DNA from: Petunia secreta
Lineage: Eukaryota > Streptophyta > Magnoliopsida > Solanales > Solanaceae
Length of the DNA: 64,000 nt
Assembly: GCA_029990175.1 (NCBI GenBank)
Contig: JARKIP010000017.1
Span: 13,038,001-13,102,000 of the forward strand
Direction: 5' to 3'
This document shows, one piece after another, positions 41,790 through 52,335 of this stretch. How positions within the stretch are numbered: position 1 is the stretch's first letter; the number at the start of each line of letters is the position of its first letter. Made by a program: the position numbers and the translations under genes. Under the pieces are notes generated by a model. The model had not been told where the DNA came from. It was given only the letters and a program-made list of their open reading frames with translations, and searched no databases.

Positions 41790-44700
41790 GAAAGGAGAGG
41801 GAAGGATTAAGAAGAAGTCCCTTATATCTCATTACAAACTTTGACGGGATCAAAAGGATATCAAACCTTGTAAGTCAAAGATTACCATGAGAAAAGACCC
41901 TTACACATCATTGTAGATAATAAGAGTACCTAGAATTTCCAAGATGAGGAAAATTTAAGAAAGTTAGGGTGTGAACTGGTGCCTCTAGGTTTTCATTATG
42001 TTACTATAGCTGATAGAAGAGTTTTGCAAATCGCCAAAATATACAATAAGTTTTCATGGTATGTTGTTGCAAGGAACAACTTTTGTCACAAATCTTTATA
42101 CTATTCCCTTGGGATATTGTGCATCCTATTGGGAATACAGTGGTTGTTGAGCTTGGAAAACATCAAGTTAAACTTTGGAAAGTTGATGATGGATTTCCAT
42201 TACAAGGACAACAGACAAGTCTTGAGAGGTTCAGTTGGTACGAGCAAAAAAAAAAACTACAAAAAAGGGATGGAATGAAACAGCTGATAATCATAGTTAA
42301 TTGTTTATATTGCAATTACATGAAAGTCAAGGAGAACAAACATACTCAGTCAAATTGGAGAAAAATAGTACAATACCGACTCAACTTGAGCAACTAATTC
42401 AGAGTTATCGTGGTATATTTGTTGTCCTTGATTCACTATCCCACACAGAGGGTCATTTGATCATCTTATACCATTACAAAAGGATGCACAACTTATCAGT
42501 GCAAGTCCTTATAGATATCTTTCTATAAAGAAGGAAATTAGTGAAAAACTAGTTGAAGATATGCTTAAGTAGGGCATCATAAATGATAGTACAAGTCTCG
42601 ATGCATCTATTGTTTTAGTGGGGAAAAATGATGGAAGTTGGAGATTACGTATTGACTTCAGAGATCTGAATTAGAACACTATTAATGACAGGTTTCAAAT
42701 TCCTGTTTCCAATTCCTATTGTTGAAGACTCATTAGATGAGTTAGAAGGATCTACAGTTTTCTCTAAGATTGATCTTAGAGCTGGATACCATCAGTTTAG
42801 AACGGCCACTGAAGATGTGTATATGACAGCCTTCAAAACTCATGCAGGCCACTATGAGTCTCTAGTAATGCCCTTTAGGCTTACTAATGCACCATCTTCA
42901 TTTCAAAGTCTCATGACTCATGTGTTCAAACCCTACTTAAGAAAATTTATGTTATTTTTTATGACATTCTTATCTATAGCAAGAACCTCAATGATAATGT
43001 GCTTCGCTAAAAGGTTATGTTTGAGCTTATGGTGCAGCATAAGTTGAATGCTATGAGGGCTAAGTGCTCTTTTGGAGTTGAGTTGAAAAAGTATTTGAGT
43101 CACTTTGTATCTCCTAATGGAGTACTTATAGATCCTTGGAATATTAATGCAGTCTAGGGTTGGCCTCGACCCACCATTACTAAACAACTCAGGGGTTTTT
43201 TTGGGTATCGAAGGTTATTACAGAAGGTTTGTGAGGAATTATGGAGTAATCAATAAGTCTCTTACTGAGTTACTTAAAAAGGATAATTTTGTTTGGTCTT
43301 CTGCAGCTACTAATGCCTCGGTCAGCTGCAGCTACTAATGCCTTTGAAGAATTGAAGCTAGCTATGATAAGTAAACTTGTCTTGGCATTTCTTGACTATT
43401 CAAAAATGTTTATTGTGGAAATTGATGCTAGTCGGTTGGTAATTGGCGAATTCCTAAATCAAGAAGGGTATCCCATTGGTTTTATCAATAGATATTTACC
43501 ATTAAGGCACTTGTCTTGCTCAGGTTATGAGAAGGATTTACTAGCCTCGGTATTTGTAGTGACTACTTAGTAACAATATGTTTTGGGTAATCAATTCATA
43601 GGCAACACTATCCACAAGGCACTCAAGTATTTGATACGAAAACAACTTCATACTGATGTACATATGCCATGGATAGCCAAACTCTTGCCTTTTGACTTTT
43701 AGATAAAGTACAAGTGGGGGATGAAAAATAGAGATACATATACAATATCAAGAACCGAGGGGTCTGAACACCTATTATTAGCCTTTGCCTACTCATTCCA
43801 CTAACCTATTTGATCTTATCAATGATAGTTGGAATAGTGACATAGAGGTTAGCATTAACCCTATTATAAGGTCTTTACTTGGGCGAATAACCAGTTGAGA
43901 AAGAATGCCAAGTTAGATGTGGAAAATATTGGTGAACTGAGACTTCAAATAATCACTACTTTGGAACTCTACTCCATAAGGTAGTCACTCTTGAGTAGAG
44001 GCTACTATCAGGACATTAGAAGCTTCATTGAAAAATGTGATGTTTGTCAAAGATGCAAATATGACCTACAACTTATCCTGTTCTGCTACAATCACTTCAT
44101 ATTCCACATGCTACTTGGGATGATGTGAGCCTTGATTTTACTGAAGGCCTACCAAAATTTCAAGGGAAACATGTCATTTTGGTAGTGGTAGAGAGGCTAA
44201 GAAAGTATGCTTATTTCTTAGCCTTAAGTCACCCTTCTACTATAGAAGTTGTCGCATAGATGTATCTAGATCAGGTATTTAGGTTACATTGCTTTCCAAA
44301 AAGACTAGTGAGAGACAAAGAACCTATATTTGTTAGCCAATTCTGATAAGAGTTATTTTTTATTCGAGGAGACTAACTACATAATTCTACTGCATGTCAC
44401 ACTCAGTAATATAGCCTAACTGAGGTGGTCAATAGTTATTTAGAAACCTTTCTCAGCTGTCTGTGTGTGGATGTTCCTACCCACTAAGCAAGGTACTTAA
44501 CTTTAGTTGATGGTGGTATAACACCACCTTCAGCTGATGGTGGTATAACACAACCGTCCAATCTATACTTAGACCATACCATATGAAGCATTAATATTCA
44601 TTCCCTATGCTACATCTTGCTTACATAGCTAGTGAATCAACAGTCAAAAAGTGGACAATGCCTTGATTGACAGAGAAACTAAGTTACAACTACTAAAGTG

Positions 44701-44946
44701 AGCATGCAATTAGTTTCCAATAGAAGAAGGTTTGGTAGGGAGTTTGCTGCATGATATTGTGTGTACTTGAAGTTGCAACCCTATAGACAGATCACATTAT
44801 CTCAACAACCTTTTCATAAACTTGTTGATAAATACTATGGACCCTACCAGATACTACAAAGGGTGGGAAATATGCCATACAAGTTACTTTTGGCTGCTTC
44901 AGTTCAACTGTATCCCACATTTCATCTTTCTCAACTAAAGAAATGA
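41790..44946 (+). pseudogene. Decayed gypsy pol (RT, RNase H, integrase)
   Basis: Pieces in several frames include RT at 42580-43140 (GSTVFSKIDLRAGYHQFR; the catalytic motif is degraded to FYDILIYSKN), an RNase H region at 43289-43570 (FIVEIDASRLVIGEFL), an integrase zinc-finger and core remnant around 44000-44350, and the integrase C-terminal GPY module at 44761-44946 ending TFHLSQLKK. A short duplication (TCTGCAGCTACTAATGCCTCGG) lies near 43300-43345. Many stops and frameshifts: inactive. Confidence 0.7.
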
Positions 44947-45001
44947 CATCAAGTTCCTAATGTGATCAATCGTCCATTTATAATTTGCCATATTCCTGAA
45001 G

Positions 45002-45383
45002 TGTAATTGACCAGCCTATTAGTGATATTGGCCACTATAGAACTAGGACCTCCAATGTTTAACACGCATCACTAAAATTTAAGGTATACATACTTATATA
45101 CTTATCATATCTCATGTGTTATGCTCATGTGGGATAGTCCTAGCTGGGATCTCACATACACCCTCTTGTATGTACTCAACGTCCTCACTGAGGTTTGTCC
45201 CGCCTTCTACGAATTCGCCTAAAATCATATGAACTCTATCCTACGTAGACAAGGCTGACACAGAGTGGCTTCGATACCATTCGTAATAGCCCAGCCCGCT
45301 AGTGGTATTGTCCGCTTTGGACCAAGGCCGTCACGGGTTTAAAATGTGTCACTAGGGTTTAAGGCATGCATACTTATATACTT
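45002..45383 (-). mobile_element. TRIM-like miniature LTR element
   Basis: Two diverged direct repeats of about 100 bp (45002-45103 and 45292-45383; shared ACTTATATACTT and TAAGG(T/C)AT(A/G)CATA) flank about 190 bp. On the minus strand the right repeat is followed by TGGTATCGAAGCC, close to the tRNA-iMet primer site TGGTATCAGAGCC. That arrangement fits a TRIM in minus orientation. The target duplication is not clear. Confidence 0.45.
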
Positions 45384-45545
45384 GCGGCCACTTGGAAGTC
45401 TCTCAATGTACCCAGGATAAGGTTTTCTACTTTTAATTCTTGAAGACAAGGATTTGATGAATAGTTGAGTTTCTTAATATACTCAAGACTGGGTCTCTTA
45501 CTTTTATTCCTTGAGGACAAAGACTTGTTGAAGAGGGGGGGTAAT

Positions 45546-45860
45546 TGCTACATATTAAAAGGGAGTAATTTAGCTGATTAATAATGGAATTTTTAGTTAT
45601 CAAGTTAGTCAAAAGTTCATTAAGAATTAGCTGAAATTAGATTTGGGCAAGAAAATAAGATAGAGTTAGTTAGCTGATGAATTGTAGAAAAAAGGGTATA
45701 ATCCCATCCATTGTAATTATCTGGATATTCAATAACCCAAATTTAGATCTTCTTCTTGAATTGTTTTTGATTTTCCATAAATTTCTCTGAACAAATCGGC
45801 CCCTTCTCGAAATTATTCTTTCCTGGAGGTTTATTTCTTACTTGATATTGATAATTAGCA
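45546..45860 (+). repeat. Candidate 3' LTR of the decayed gypsy element
   Basis: 315 bp with TGCTA...TAGCA ends, preceded by a GAAGAGGGGGGG purine tract about 15 bases upstream. The short LTR suits Reina-type chromoviruses. There is no partner LTR, so the ends are inferred. Confidence 0.45.
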
Positions 45861-46374
45861 TCAATCTGAGAGCAATTAATTCAAGAATATATTTATGGAG
45901 TTAAATATCTTGAAGAAGAAAAAAGTTGTATTATGGCTGGCAGAAGTAAATAATGTGTTGCTCAACTTTCTATACTTATTTTCAAAGAATAAAAGTATGA
46001 TTTTATCTTTTGTATATTTTAATATCAAAACATGCGGGAACTAGTTTAAAGTGGATATGAAGAAACCAAATCTAGAGCAGCTCTTTCATGAGCACAAATG
46101 AAGATTGTGGGGAGACTAACAACAAAGAAGTGAAAGTTCTCACTTATTTTAGCAAGCAATGACAGTCTTGTTCCTTAAAAATCATTAGAGCCACAACAAT
46201 AATCAAGCATGCTAAAATAAGAGATTCAAGTGAACAGGAATGTATAGGCAATTGAACATCAAACTTAAAGTTGGAGAATATGAATGTAAGCCTTACAGCA
46301 TTTTAACAGTGTAATTTGGTCTAATTACAACCCTAATGTGTATTTAAAATGATTGCAAAGTTTTAAACAAGACT
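45861..46374. other. Unassigned spacer
   Basis: AT-rich sequence without a recognisable gene or repeat. It ends with AGACT, the left target duplication of the next element. Confidence 0.5.
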
Positions 46375-47097
46375 TGATGTAGGTAATCAAACGCAGAAAA
46401 GCAAAAGATAAGAACGAGACGTATCTCGATCACAAATCCCAAGTAGCAACGGAGAACTTGGTCCGTTACACCCCGAGAGAAGGTCAAGAACACCTACGCT
46501 AGGCAACTACCCTCGAGCCAACTAGGACCCACAAGTAGAATGGTCGGGGCGGGGTCGTTGTCCAACTAGAATCCACTAGAAGCACACAAATCTCAAACAA
46601 ACGTTGGTTTTTCATAAACCCAAAGAGATCCCTCTTTACAATGTTAATTCATCATTCAAACTAGACTAAGGAATAAAATAAGCTATCTAGCTATTTATAG
46701 ATGTTTCTAGGCATTAAGTAAAAGGTCTATAATGCCCACAAGCTAGGCTTTAAGCTAAAAGACCAGGCAAGGTCAAAATAGTCTCTTCTCACTTAAAATC
46801 CTGTGCTTCAGCAAATCGGGCGGAGCGCCCGTTTCTTGGGCGGAGTGCCCACCAAGTTGAACAGTGGAGAGGGCTGGGCGGAGCGCCCAGGGGTTGGGCG
46901 GAGCGTCTGGCCCCTTTGGTTCCTGGGCGGAGCGCCCAAAGCTCAGGCGGGGCGCCTAGAATGCTGCCCTTCTCCTCTTACGCTTTAATCACCCGGAACG
47001 ACTTCAATTCACCCCAACGCTCTTGACTTCTAGTCCATTGCTTCTTCCAAGCTTGATACATGTTGGAAAGGTGTCTTGGCTCGTTTGCCCTGCATCA
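46375..47097 (-). repeat. 3' LTR of the gag-only element
   Basis: Begins (plus strand) TGATGTAGGTAATCAAACG and ends TTTGCCCTGCATCA. It contains six copies of the palindrome GGGCGGAGCGCCC or close variants (46818-46957), upstream of a TATA-like TATAAATA at about 46690 on the minus strand. Confidence 0.92.
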
Positions 47098-47110
47098 TCC
47101 TCCCCTTCTT
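47098..47110 (-). promoter_or_regulatory. Polypurine tract of the gag-only element
   Basis: The minus strand reads AGAAGGGGAGGA immediately before the 3' LTR. Confidence 0.75.
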
Positions 47111-47297
47111 GAGAAGATTTCGTCCTCAAAATCAATGCATTCACGTTCATGGAGTCTTCTCTTCGGGGTGCCCAATGCTTTCCTCCCTTGCAACCCCTGA
47201 TCGTCACTTTGACATAAGTTTCTTCCAAGGTCTCCTTTGCCTTAACATGGAGCTTAGAACCTACAAGCAACGACAAGCAAACACAAGATTTCCTACT

Positions 47298-48241
47298 TTA
47301 AAAGTAGGTTAGTGCAAGAAGTGTGGAAAACACACTCTTGTGATATAACCAAGCATCAATGTCAAGTACAAATATTAAATCTCCAAAGAGAGCAATAAGT
47401 GCTTGGTTAAAGTTCTTCATGCACTCAACACAATAGTGATCAAATAGGTCATGGGGATATGGAAAATGCAAGATCAAGCTATCAAAATCCCCTTGACCCT
47501 TAAACTCAAGATCAACAAACCAATCCTTCCTCAAAGTGTGAACAATATGTGGAGTGGAGTGGAGTGAGTCAAATAACCCATCATGCAAGTAACATCAAGT
47601 ACTCCACTCCCCTTCTTTAGAGCACACTTACTCACACCAAGGGATTCCCTTTCACCTCCCATTTCATCACATAAACAACCTGTCGCAAAAGACAAACTAT
47701 CAAGAAAGGTATTGATAATGGCATCTTCTTCATCATAACCCAAACAAGAAATAGTAGGGTCACTCAAAGAGTCATTTACCTCATTCAAATCCTCACACAA
47801 TGGGTTGCCTAAGGGGTCAAACCCTTCACACCATGGAGGTTCCATCTTACTATCAACCCTAGTCCCATACAATTCGCTACCACCAATGAGATTATCTCCA
47901 AACAATTGAAATGTAAAAACATGCCTCTCAACATCATTATCAAGCATAGACAAGTTATCAAGACTAGGTTCACTTGAGGAGTCATCATAGACAACTTTGT
48001 CCAATTCATGCAATTTGGACTCCTCATTGCCACTAACATCCTCACCACAACACATAGACCCACCAAACAGAAGGATATCAACAAGGGTATGATCAACTAT
48101 CTCTTCTACCCCTTCATAAGATTGGCGGTGTGTCATAGCAAAGGTCACAATCTTTGTCAACTACCAAGTCTACACTAGTGAGAGATTCATTGAACAATGA
48201 GCTCATATCATGATGTGGCTTAGCAAGGCTCTCAACTAATG
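47298..48241 (-). pseudogene. Second, non-pol frame downstream of gag (unknown protein)
   Basis: Protein-like sequence continues past the gag stop in other frames: LAKPHHDMSSLFNESLTSVD (about 48230-48130), then an acidic stretch 48133-47550 (KLHELDKVVYDDSSSEPSLD; WCEGFDPLGNPLCEDLNE), then 47588-47298 (WFVDLEFKGQGDFDSLILHF; DLFDHYCVECMKNFNQAL). Two frameshifts break about 300 codons. No pol motif occurs. I do not recognise the family. It may be a dedicated accessory domain of this non-autonomous group. Confidence 0.5.
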
Positions 48242-50365
48242 TTATACAAGCACACACACAAGTTGACTTTTAGACTCTCCACTAGTGGCACAGTTACTAG
48301 ATGCAACACAAGCACCAACTAATGTTGAGTCATCACAAGAGAAATAGCTAGTAGGCTCATGAAAAGGTGGATCAACACTTACATTCGTAGTACGTCCTCG
48401 ATCACTCACAAGGCTTGAAGTGTCATGTGTTACCCCTTCATGAAACTCACATTGAGAACTTTCCTCCTCTTGTCTTTCCTTCCAAGCACATGGTTGAGGC
48501 TCCAATGGCTTGTCTTCATTTGTACCTACACAAGACCTAACACAAGAAAGACTAGAAGATGACGAATTGTTAGAATAATGGGTGCTCTCACTCTCAATTT
48601 TTCTTTCCTCACCTCTCTTCTCTCTCAATTTTACCTCATGGTCAAGTGTAATTGGTGGTGACAATCCACTCGCATCACTCCTCAATTCCTCTCCTTTTTC
48701 CTCTCTTAGATTGTCACCGGTCACTCCCTCACTTCTCTCTATCTTTTCTCTCTCATTTGAAGTGGAGTGACTCTCATTTTCATCATGCTTTGGCAAGACA
48801 ACAAGATTGTTTGCCTCGGGTTCAAGTACAATGGGCGACTTGGCTTTAGCCGCTTCCCTTTGATCTTCCTCCACGTCCTCTTCCATGAGAATGGTACCCA
48901 AACCCCTCCTAACCATCAAGAACATTTGAGGGTCATCTCCTTCCTCTATACCCTCCTCACAAGCAATCTCAATCTCCTCATCCTCCTCATCCTCGGGCTC
49001 ACTCTCTTGCTCATACACCAAATTGCCTACCACAACCATGGTTCTCTTTGTAGGACAATCTTTAGCAATGTGGCCATACCCCTTACACTTATAGCATTGA
49101 GTAGAAGTGGAAGTAGAGTTGCTCAAGTGGGCTTTAGAATTACCTCCCAATGGTGGTGTAGACTTCTCATATATTCTCTTCACTTCTTTGCTAGCACTTG
49201 CACCACTTGCACTTGAGAAGTTTGCATTTGGAGTCTTCCACTCCTTTGGTTGGCTCACCGGAGTAGGATTGCTACTCTTGTAACGGTTGGACTTTTCTCC
49301 ATTAAGCCATTGCTCGGCTTCAATAGCGGCTTCCAATAGATCTTGGAGTGAAGGATACGAATGCAACCTCAATTGAGAAGCTACACCATAGCTCAAGCAA
49401 ATTTTGAAACGGATCATGGCTTGCTCTTCCTCCTCGGTTTCCATATCCAATGCCATCTGGGTCTTCTCAAACTCATCATAGTACTCATGAATCGTCTTGA
49501 CACCTTGCTTTAGATCATAAAGCTTCTTGAGTTGCGCTTGACGATACCTAGGAGTCACATACTTGGTGTTCATGAGGTCCTTCAACTCATTCCAAGTCAC
49601 ATTCACATGCACACCCGCTCTCCTTCTTGTCCTCTTTGTGGACTCCCACCAAGTAGAAGCATAAGACTCAAAGGATGAAATAGCATAAGTACCTTTCTTC
49701 TCATCGGTCATCTCATTTGTGTCAAACACCCTCTCCATGAGTAGTACCCATTCCATGTATGCCTCCGGATCACAAGTTCCCTTAAAGATTGGAAGATTAA
49801 GCTTCACACTATTGAGATTGTTAGGATCACGACCACCATGGTAAGGCTCCGGTTGGCCTCCATAAGGGTCACCATACACACCATAATCTCTCCTAACATT
49901 CCCTCCAAAATATCCCATGGGTGGCTCTCGACCTCGGCCTCTACCCCTATCCACATTTCGTCCCCAATTCATTTGCCTCCTAGGTTGATAAGGAGCATCA
50001 TACCCATAGGCTTCATCAACATACTCGGCCTCCTCCTCTTCTTGAGCCTCAACAACTTGCTCAAGAGGTGGGACAAACCTGACGGGTCTTCGAAGTGGAA
50101 TATTCCCTTGGGGATTGCCCAAGTTGTGGGGATTGCCCAACATACACTCTTGAAGAGCTTCAACATTCCTTTGTTCATATCTCTTGGTTACCTCGGTAAG
50201 GTGTCCGGGAGTCATAGGAGTGCTATGACTTGTGCCTTCTCCGTATTCAATTTGGACACTCGGGGTCCTCCTCTCAATAGCCTCAATCCTCAAGTTCATA
50301 CTATACAATTTGGCAAGGATAGTAGCAAGGGCACTCTTAGCAAAATCATCTCCTTCGGTAGACAT
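48242..50365 (-). CDS. gag: Gag of the gag-only element
   Basis: The likely start is the ATG at 50365 (MSTEGDDFAKSALATILAKL), giving 707 aa; the frame is open 15 codons further upstream but reads as leader. The Retrotrans_gag domain is at about 195-360 (SFESYASTWWESTKRTRRR, then LYDLKQGVKTIHEYYDEF). A canonical knuckle CYKCKGYGHIAKDC lies near 425. A long acidic Glu/Asp and Ser-rich tail follows in place of a protease. It forms virus-like particles in relatives; here it has no protease or pol partner in cis. The frame is intact, which suggests selection or recent activity. Confidence 0.88.
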   Translation of the reverse strand: MSTEGDDFAKSALATILAKLYSMNLRIEAIERRTPSVQIEYGEGTSHSTPMTPGHLTEVTKRYEQRNVEALQECMLGNPHNLGNPQGNIPLRRPVRFVPPLEQVVEAQEEEEAEYVDEAYGYDAPYQPRRQMNWGRNVDRGRGRGREPPMGYFGGNVRRDYGVYGDPYGGQPEPYHGGRDPNNLNSVKLNLPIFKGTCDPEAYMEWVLLMERVFDTNEMTDEKKGTYAISSFESYASTWWESTKRTRRRAGVHVNVTWNELKDLMNTKYVTPRYRQAQLKKLYDLKQGVKTIHEYYDEFEKTQMALDMETEEEEQAMIRFKICLSYGVASQLRLHSYPSLQDLLEAAIEAEQWLNGEKSNRYKSSNPTPVSQPKEWKTPNANFSSASGASASKEVKRIYEKSTPPLGGNSKAHLSNSTSTSTQCYKCKGYGHIAKDCPTKRTMVVVGNLVYEQESEPEDEEDEEIEIACEEGIEEGDDPQMFLMVRRGLGTILMEEDVEEDQREAAKAKSPIVLEPEANNLVVLPKHDENESHSTSNEREKIERSEGVTGDNLREEKGEELRSDASGLSPPITLDHEVKLREKRGEERKIESESTHYSNNSSSSSLSCVRSCVGTNEDKPLEPQPCAWKERQEEESSQCEFHEGVTHDTSSLVSDRGRTTNVSVDPPFHEPTSYFSCDDSTLVGACVASSNCATSGESKSQLVCVLV

Positions 50366-50788
50366 TGTACCTACAAGAAGAACAAATATTAGTGAAATCA
50401 CCTCACACACACCCTCACGCGTATAGCACTCGGGTCACTCGTTTAGTGGTGGTGGATATTTCACTCAGACTTGAGTTCTAAAAGCTTCAAGTAGTTGGAC
50501 AACAATCCTCAACTCAATCAATCAACTCACAAGTCAAGTGTACTCCGGGGTGAGTGGAGTTAACATGACTCGATGTACGATAAGCAATTTAGAGTAAGGA
50601 CTTGAGTCAAAGGATTCTACGGATCTTCTTGGAGTTCTACTCTCCAACTAAGGCACGAATAACCTAAAAGCAATGAGAGATTAGTGCTAATTAAGTAGAA
50701 AGATTACATAGATAGGCACTAATTAGAGGTTAGGCAACAAAGAAACAAGCAAACCTAGAAGAAACTACCCAAATCTCACCCTTCAGGT

Positions 50789-50935
50789 GTCAGGCGGAGC
50801 GCCCAAAGGTGTGGGGCGGAGCGCCTGAAAAATGGTGCAGTGGGGTTGGTCAGGCGGAGCGCCCAGTGATGGGGCGGAGCGCCTGGACAAATAACAAGTC
50901 AGGCGGGGCGCCCAAAGTCTAGGCGGAGCGCCCGG
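50789..50935. repeat. Palindrome array in the gag-only element's leader
   Basis: Six copies of (A/G)GGCGG(A/G)GCGCC(C/T), at 50792, 50814, 50852, 50872, 50901 and 50921, lie between PBS and gag. Each is a nearly perfect 13-base palindrome able to form a GC-only stem. Confidence 0.9.
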
Positions 50936-51615
50936 ACGAAGAACACCTGGGGTTTTCCACTCCGTGTTCTTCGTTTTCAATCCAATTTCTAGGCCGATTC
51001 CAATGTGTTTTGGCCAAATTCAAGGTACCCAAAGTTGTTCCTTGATACAACCTTCAAACCCCAATCAATTTCACACCCAAACAACCAACAATAAGGCTCA
51101 ATCAAGATACAAAGTTTTCAAGTTTTGGGTTTCAACATGGGTTTCATGGTTCAAAGGTGGGTTTCGATTCTTCAAAAACAATGTTACCGAACTCCGAATC
51201 ACACGAAACTTGTTGCAATTGATTCGTTTTTCCAATGAGATCAAACCCCGGTAATCAATTCAAAAACCCCACAATCACACAACCCAAAATCAGTCAAATT
51301 CATCAAGAACAAGGGTTTGGGAGGGTTTAACAATATTTGGGGTTCCAATTTTTCAATCCAATCCAATCCACACAATTTTGGTACCCAAACGTTGGGTTTT
51401 CAACAAGGATTTAGAATCCATAACACCCACTTCAAGAATCGAACACACCAAAAAGTTACACCAATTTTTTTTGAATTTTTGAGTTTTTCAATTTTTTTTT
51501 TTTTTTTTTTTTTCGTATTTTTCTTCTTCCCAATAACTTCAACAACAAGAAAACTAAAAGAAGATACTAGGCACGAAGAATCAAAGGACGGGTGTTTGTA
51601 GAAACAAAACCCAAG
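50936..51615 (-). other. Untranslated leader with a T/A homopolymer
   Basis: No gene is supported between the 5' PBS and the palindrome array. A 24-base T run (A run on the element strand) lies at about 51490-51513. Confidence 0.6.
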
Positions 51616-51631
51616 CCTTGCTCTGATACCA
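51616..51631 (-). promoter_or_regulatory. Primer-binding site (tRNA-iMet type)
   Basis: The minus strand reads TGGTATCAGAGCAAGG two bases inside the 5' LTR, an exact match to the common initiator-Met priming sequence. Confidence 0.88.
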
Positions 51632-51633
51632 AA

Positions 51634-52335
51634 TGATGTAGGTAATCAAACGCGGAAAAGTAAAAGATAAGAACGAGACGTATCTCGATCACAAATCCAA
51701 AGTAGCAACGGAGAACTTGTTCCGTTACACCCCGAGAGAAGGTCAAGAACACCTACGCTAGGCAACTACCCTCGAGCCAACTAGGACCCGCAAGTAGAAT
51801 GGTCGGGGCGGGGTCGTCGTCCAACTAGAATCCACTAGAAGCACACAAATCCCAAACAAACGTTGGTTTTTCATAAACCCAAAGATATCCATCTTTACAG
51901 TGTTAATTCATCATTCAAACTAGACTAAGGAATAAAATAAGCTATCTAGCTATTTATAGATGTTTCTAGGCATTAAGTAAAAGGTCTATAATGCCCACAA
52001 GCTAGGCTTTAAGCTAAAAGACCATGCAAGGTCAAAATAGTCTCTTCTCACTTAAAATCCCGTGCTTCAGCAAATCGGGCGGAGCGCCCACCAAGTTGAA
52101 CAGTGGAGGGGGCTGGGCGGAGCGCCCAGGGGTTGGGCGGCGCCTAGCCCCTTTGGTTCCTGGGCGGAGCACCCAAAGCTCAGGCAGGGCGCCTAGAATG
52201 CTGCCCTTCTCCTCTTGCGCTTTAATCATCCAGAACGGCTTCAATTCACCCCCAACGCTCTTGACTTCTAGTCCATTGCTTCTTCCAAGCTTGATACATG
52301 TTGGAAAGGTTTCTTGGCTCGTTTGCCCTGCATCA
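51634..52335 (-). repeat. 5' LTR of the gag-only element
   Basis: Same ends as its partner. TATAAATA on the minus strand at 51958-51951 is the likely promoter. Palindromes lie at 52077-52194, in the U3 position about 120-240 bases upstream of it. It lacks one palindrome unit present in the other LTR, which accounts for most of the 21-bp length difference. Confidence 0.92.

Larger units (their letters stand above)
29290..45860 (+). mobile_element. Decayed Ty3/gypsy element split by a Tat insertion
   Basis: Gag remnants (29330-29809) and pol remnants (41790-45000) are separated exactly by the complete Tat element 29810-41789, whose GAAAG duplication shows the break. The RT, RNase H and integrase pieces are in many frames. 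A candidate 3' LTR at 45546-45860 has TGCTA...TAGCA ends and follows a GAAGAGGGGGG tract. No matching 5' LTR was found. The integrase C-terminal wording (KLQPYRQ...KYYGPYQIL...HPTFHLSQLKK type) suggests a chromovirus, perhaps Reina-like. Confidence 0.65.
46375..52335 (-). mobile_element. Gag-only non-autonomous LTR retrotransposon
   Basis: LTRs at 46375-47097 (723 bp) and 51634-52335 (702 bp) share TGATG...CATCA ends, and AGACT flanks both sides (46370-46374, 52336-52340). A tRNA-iMet PBS next to the right LTR and a purine tract next to the left LTR show minus-strand orientation. The 4.5-kb interior encodes Gag and a second non-pol frame, with no protease, RT or integrase, so mobilisation would need a partner. 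Both the LTRs and the leader contain arrays of a GC-rich palindrome. Confidence 0.93.
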
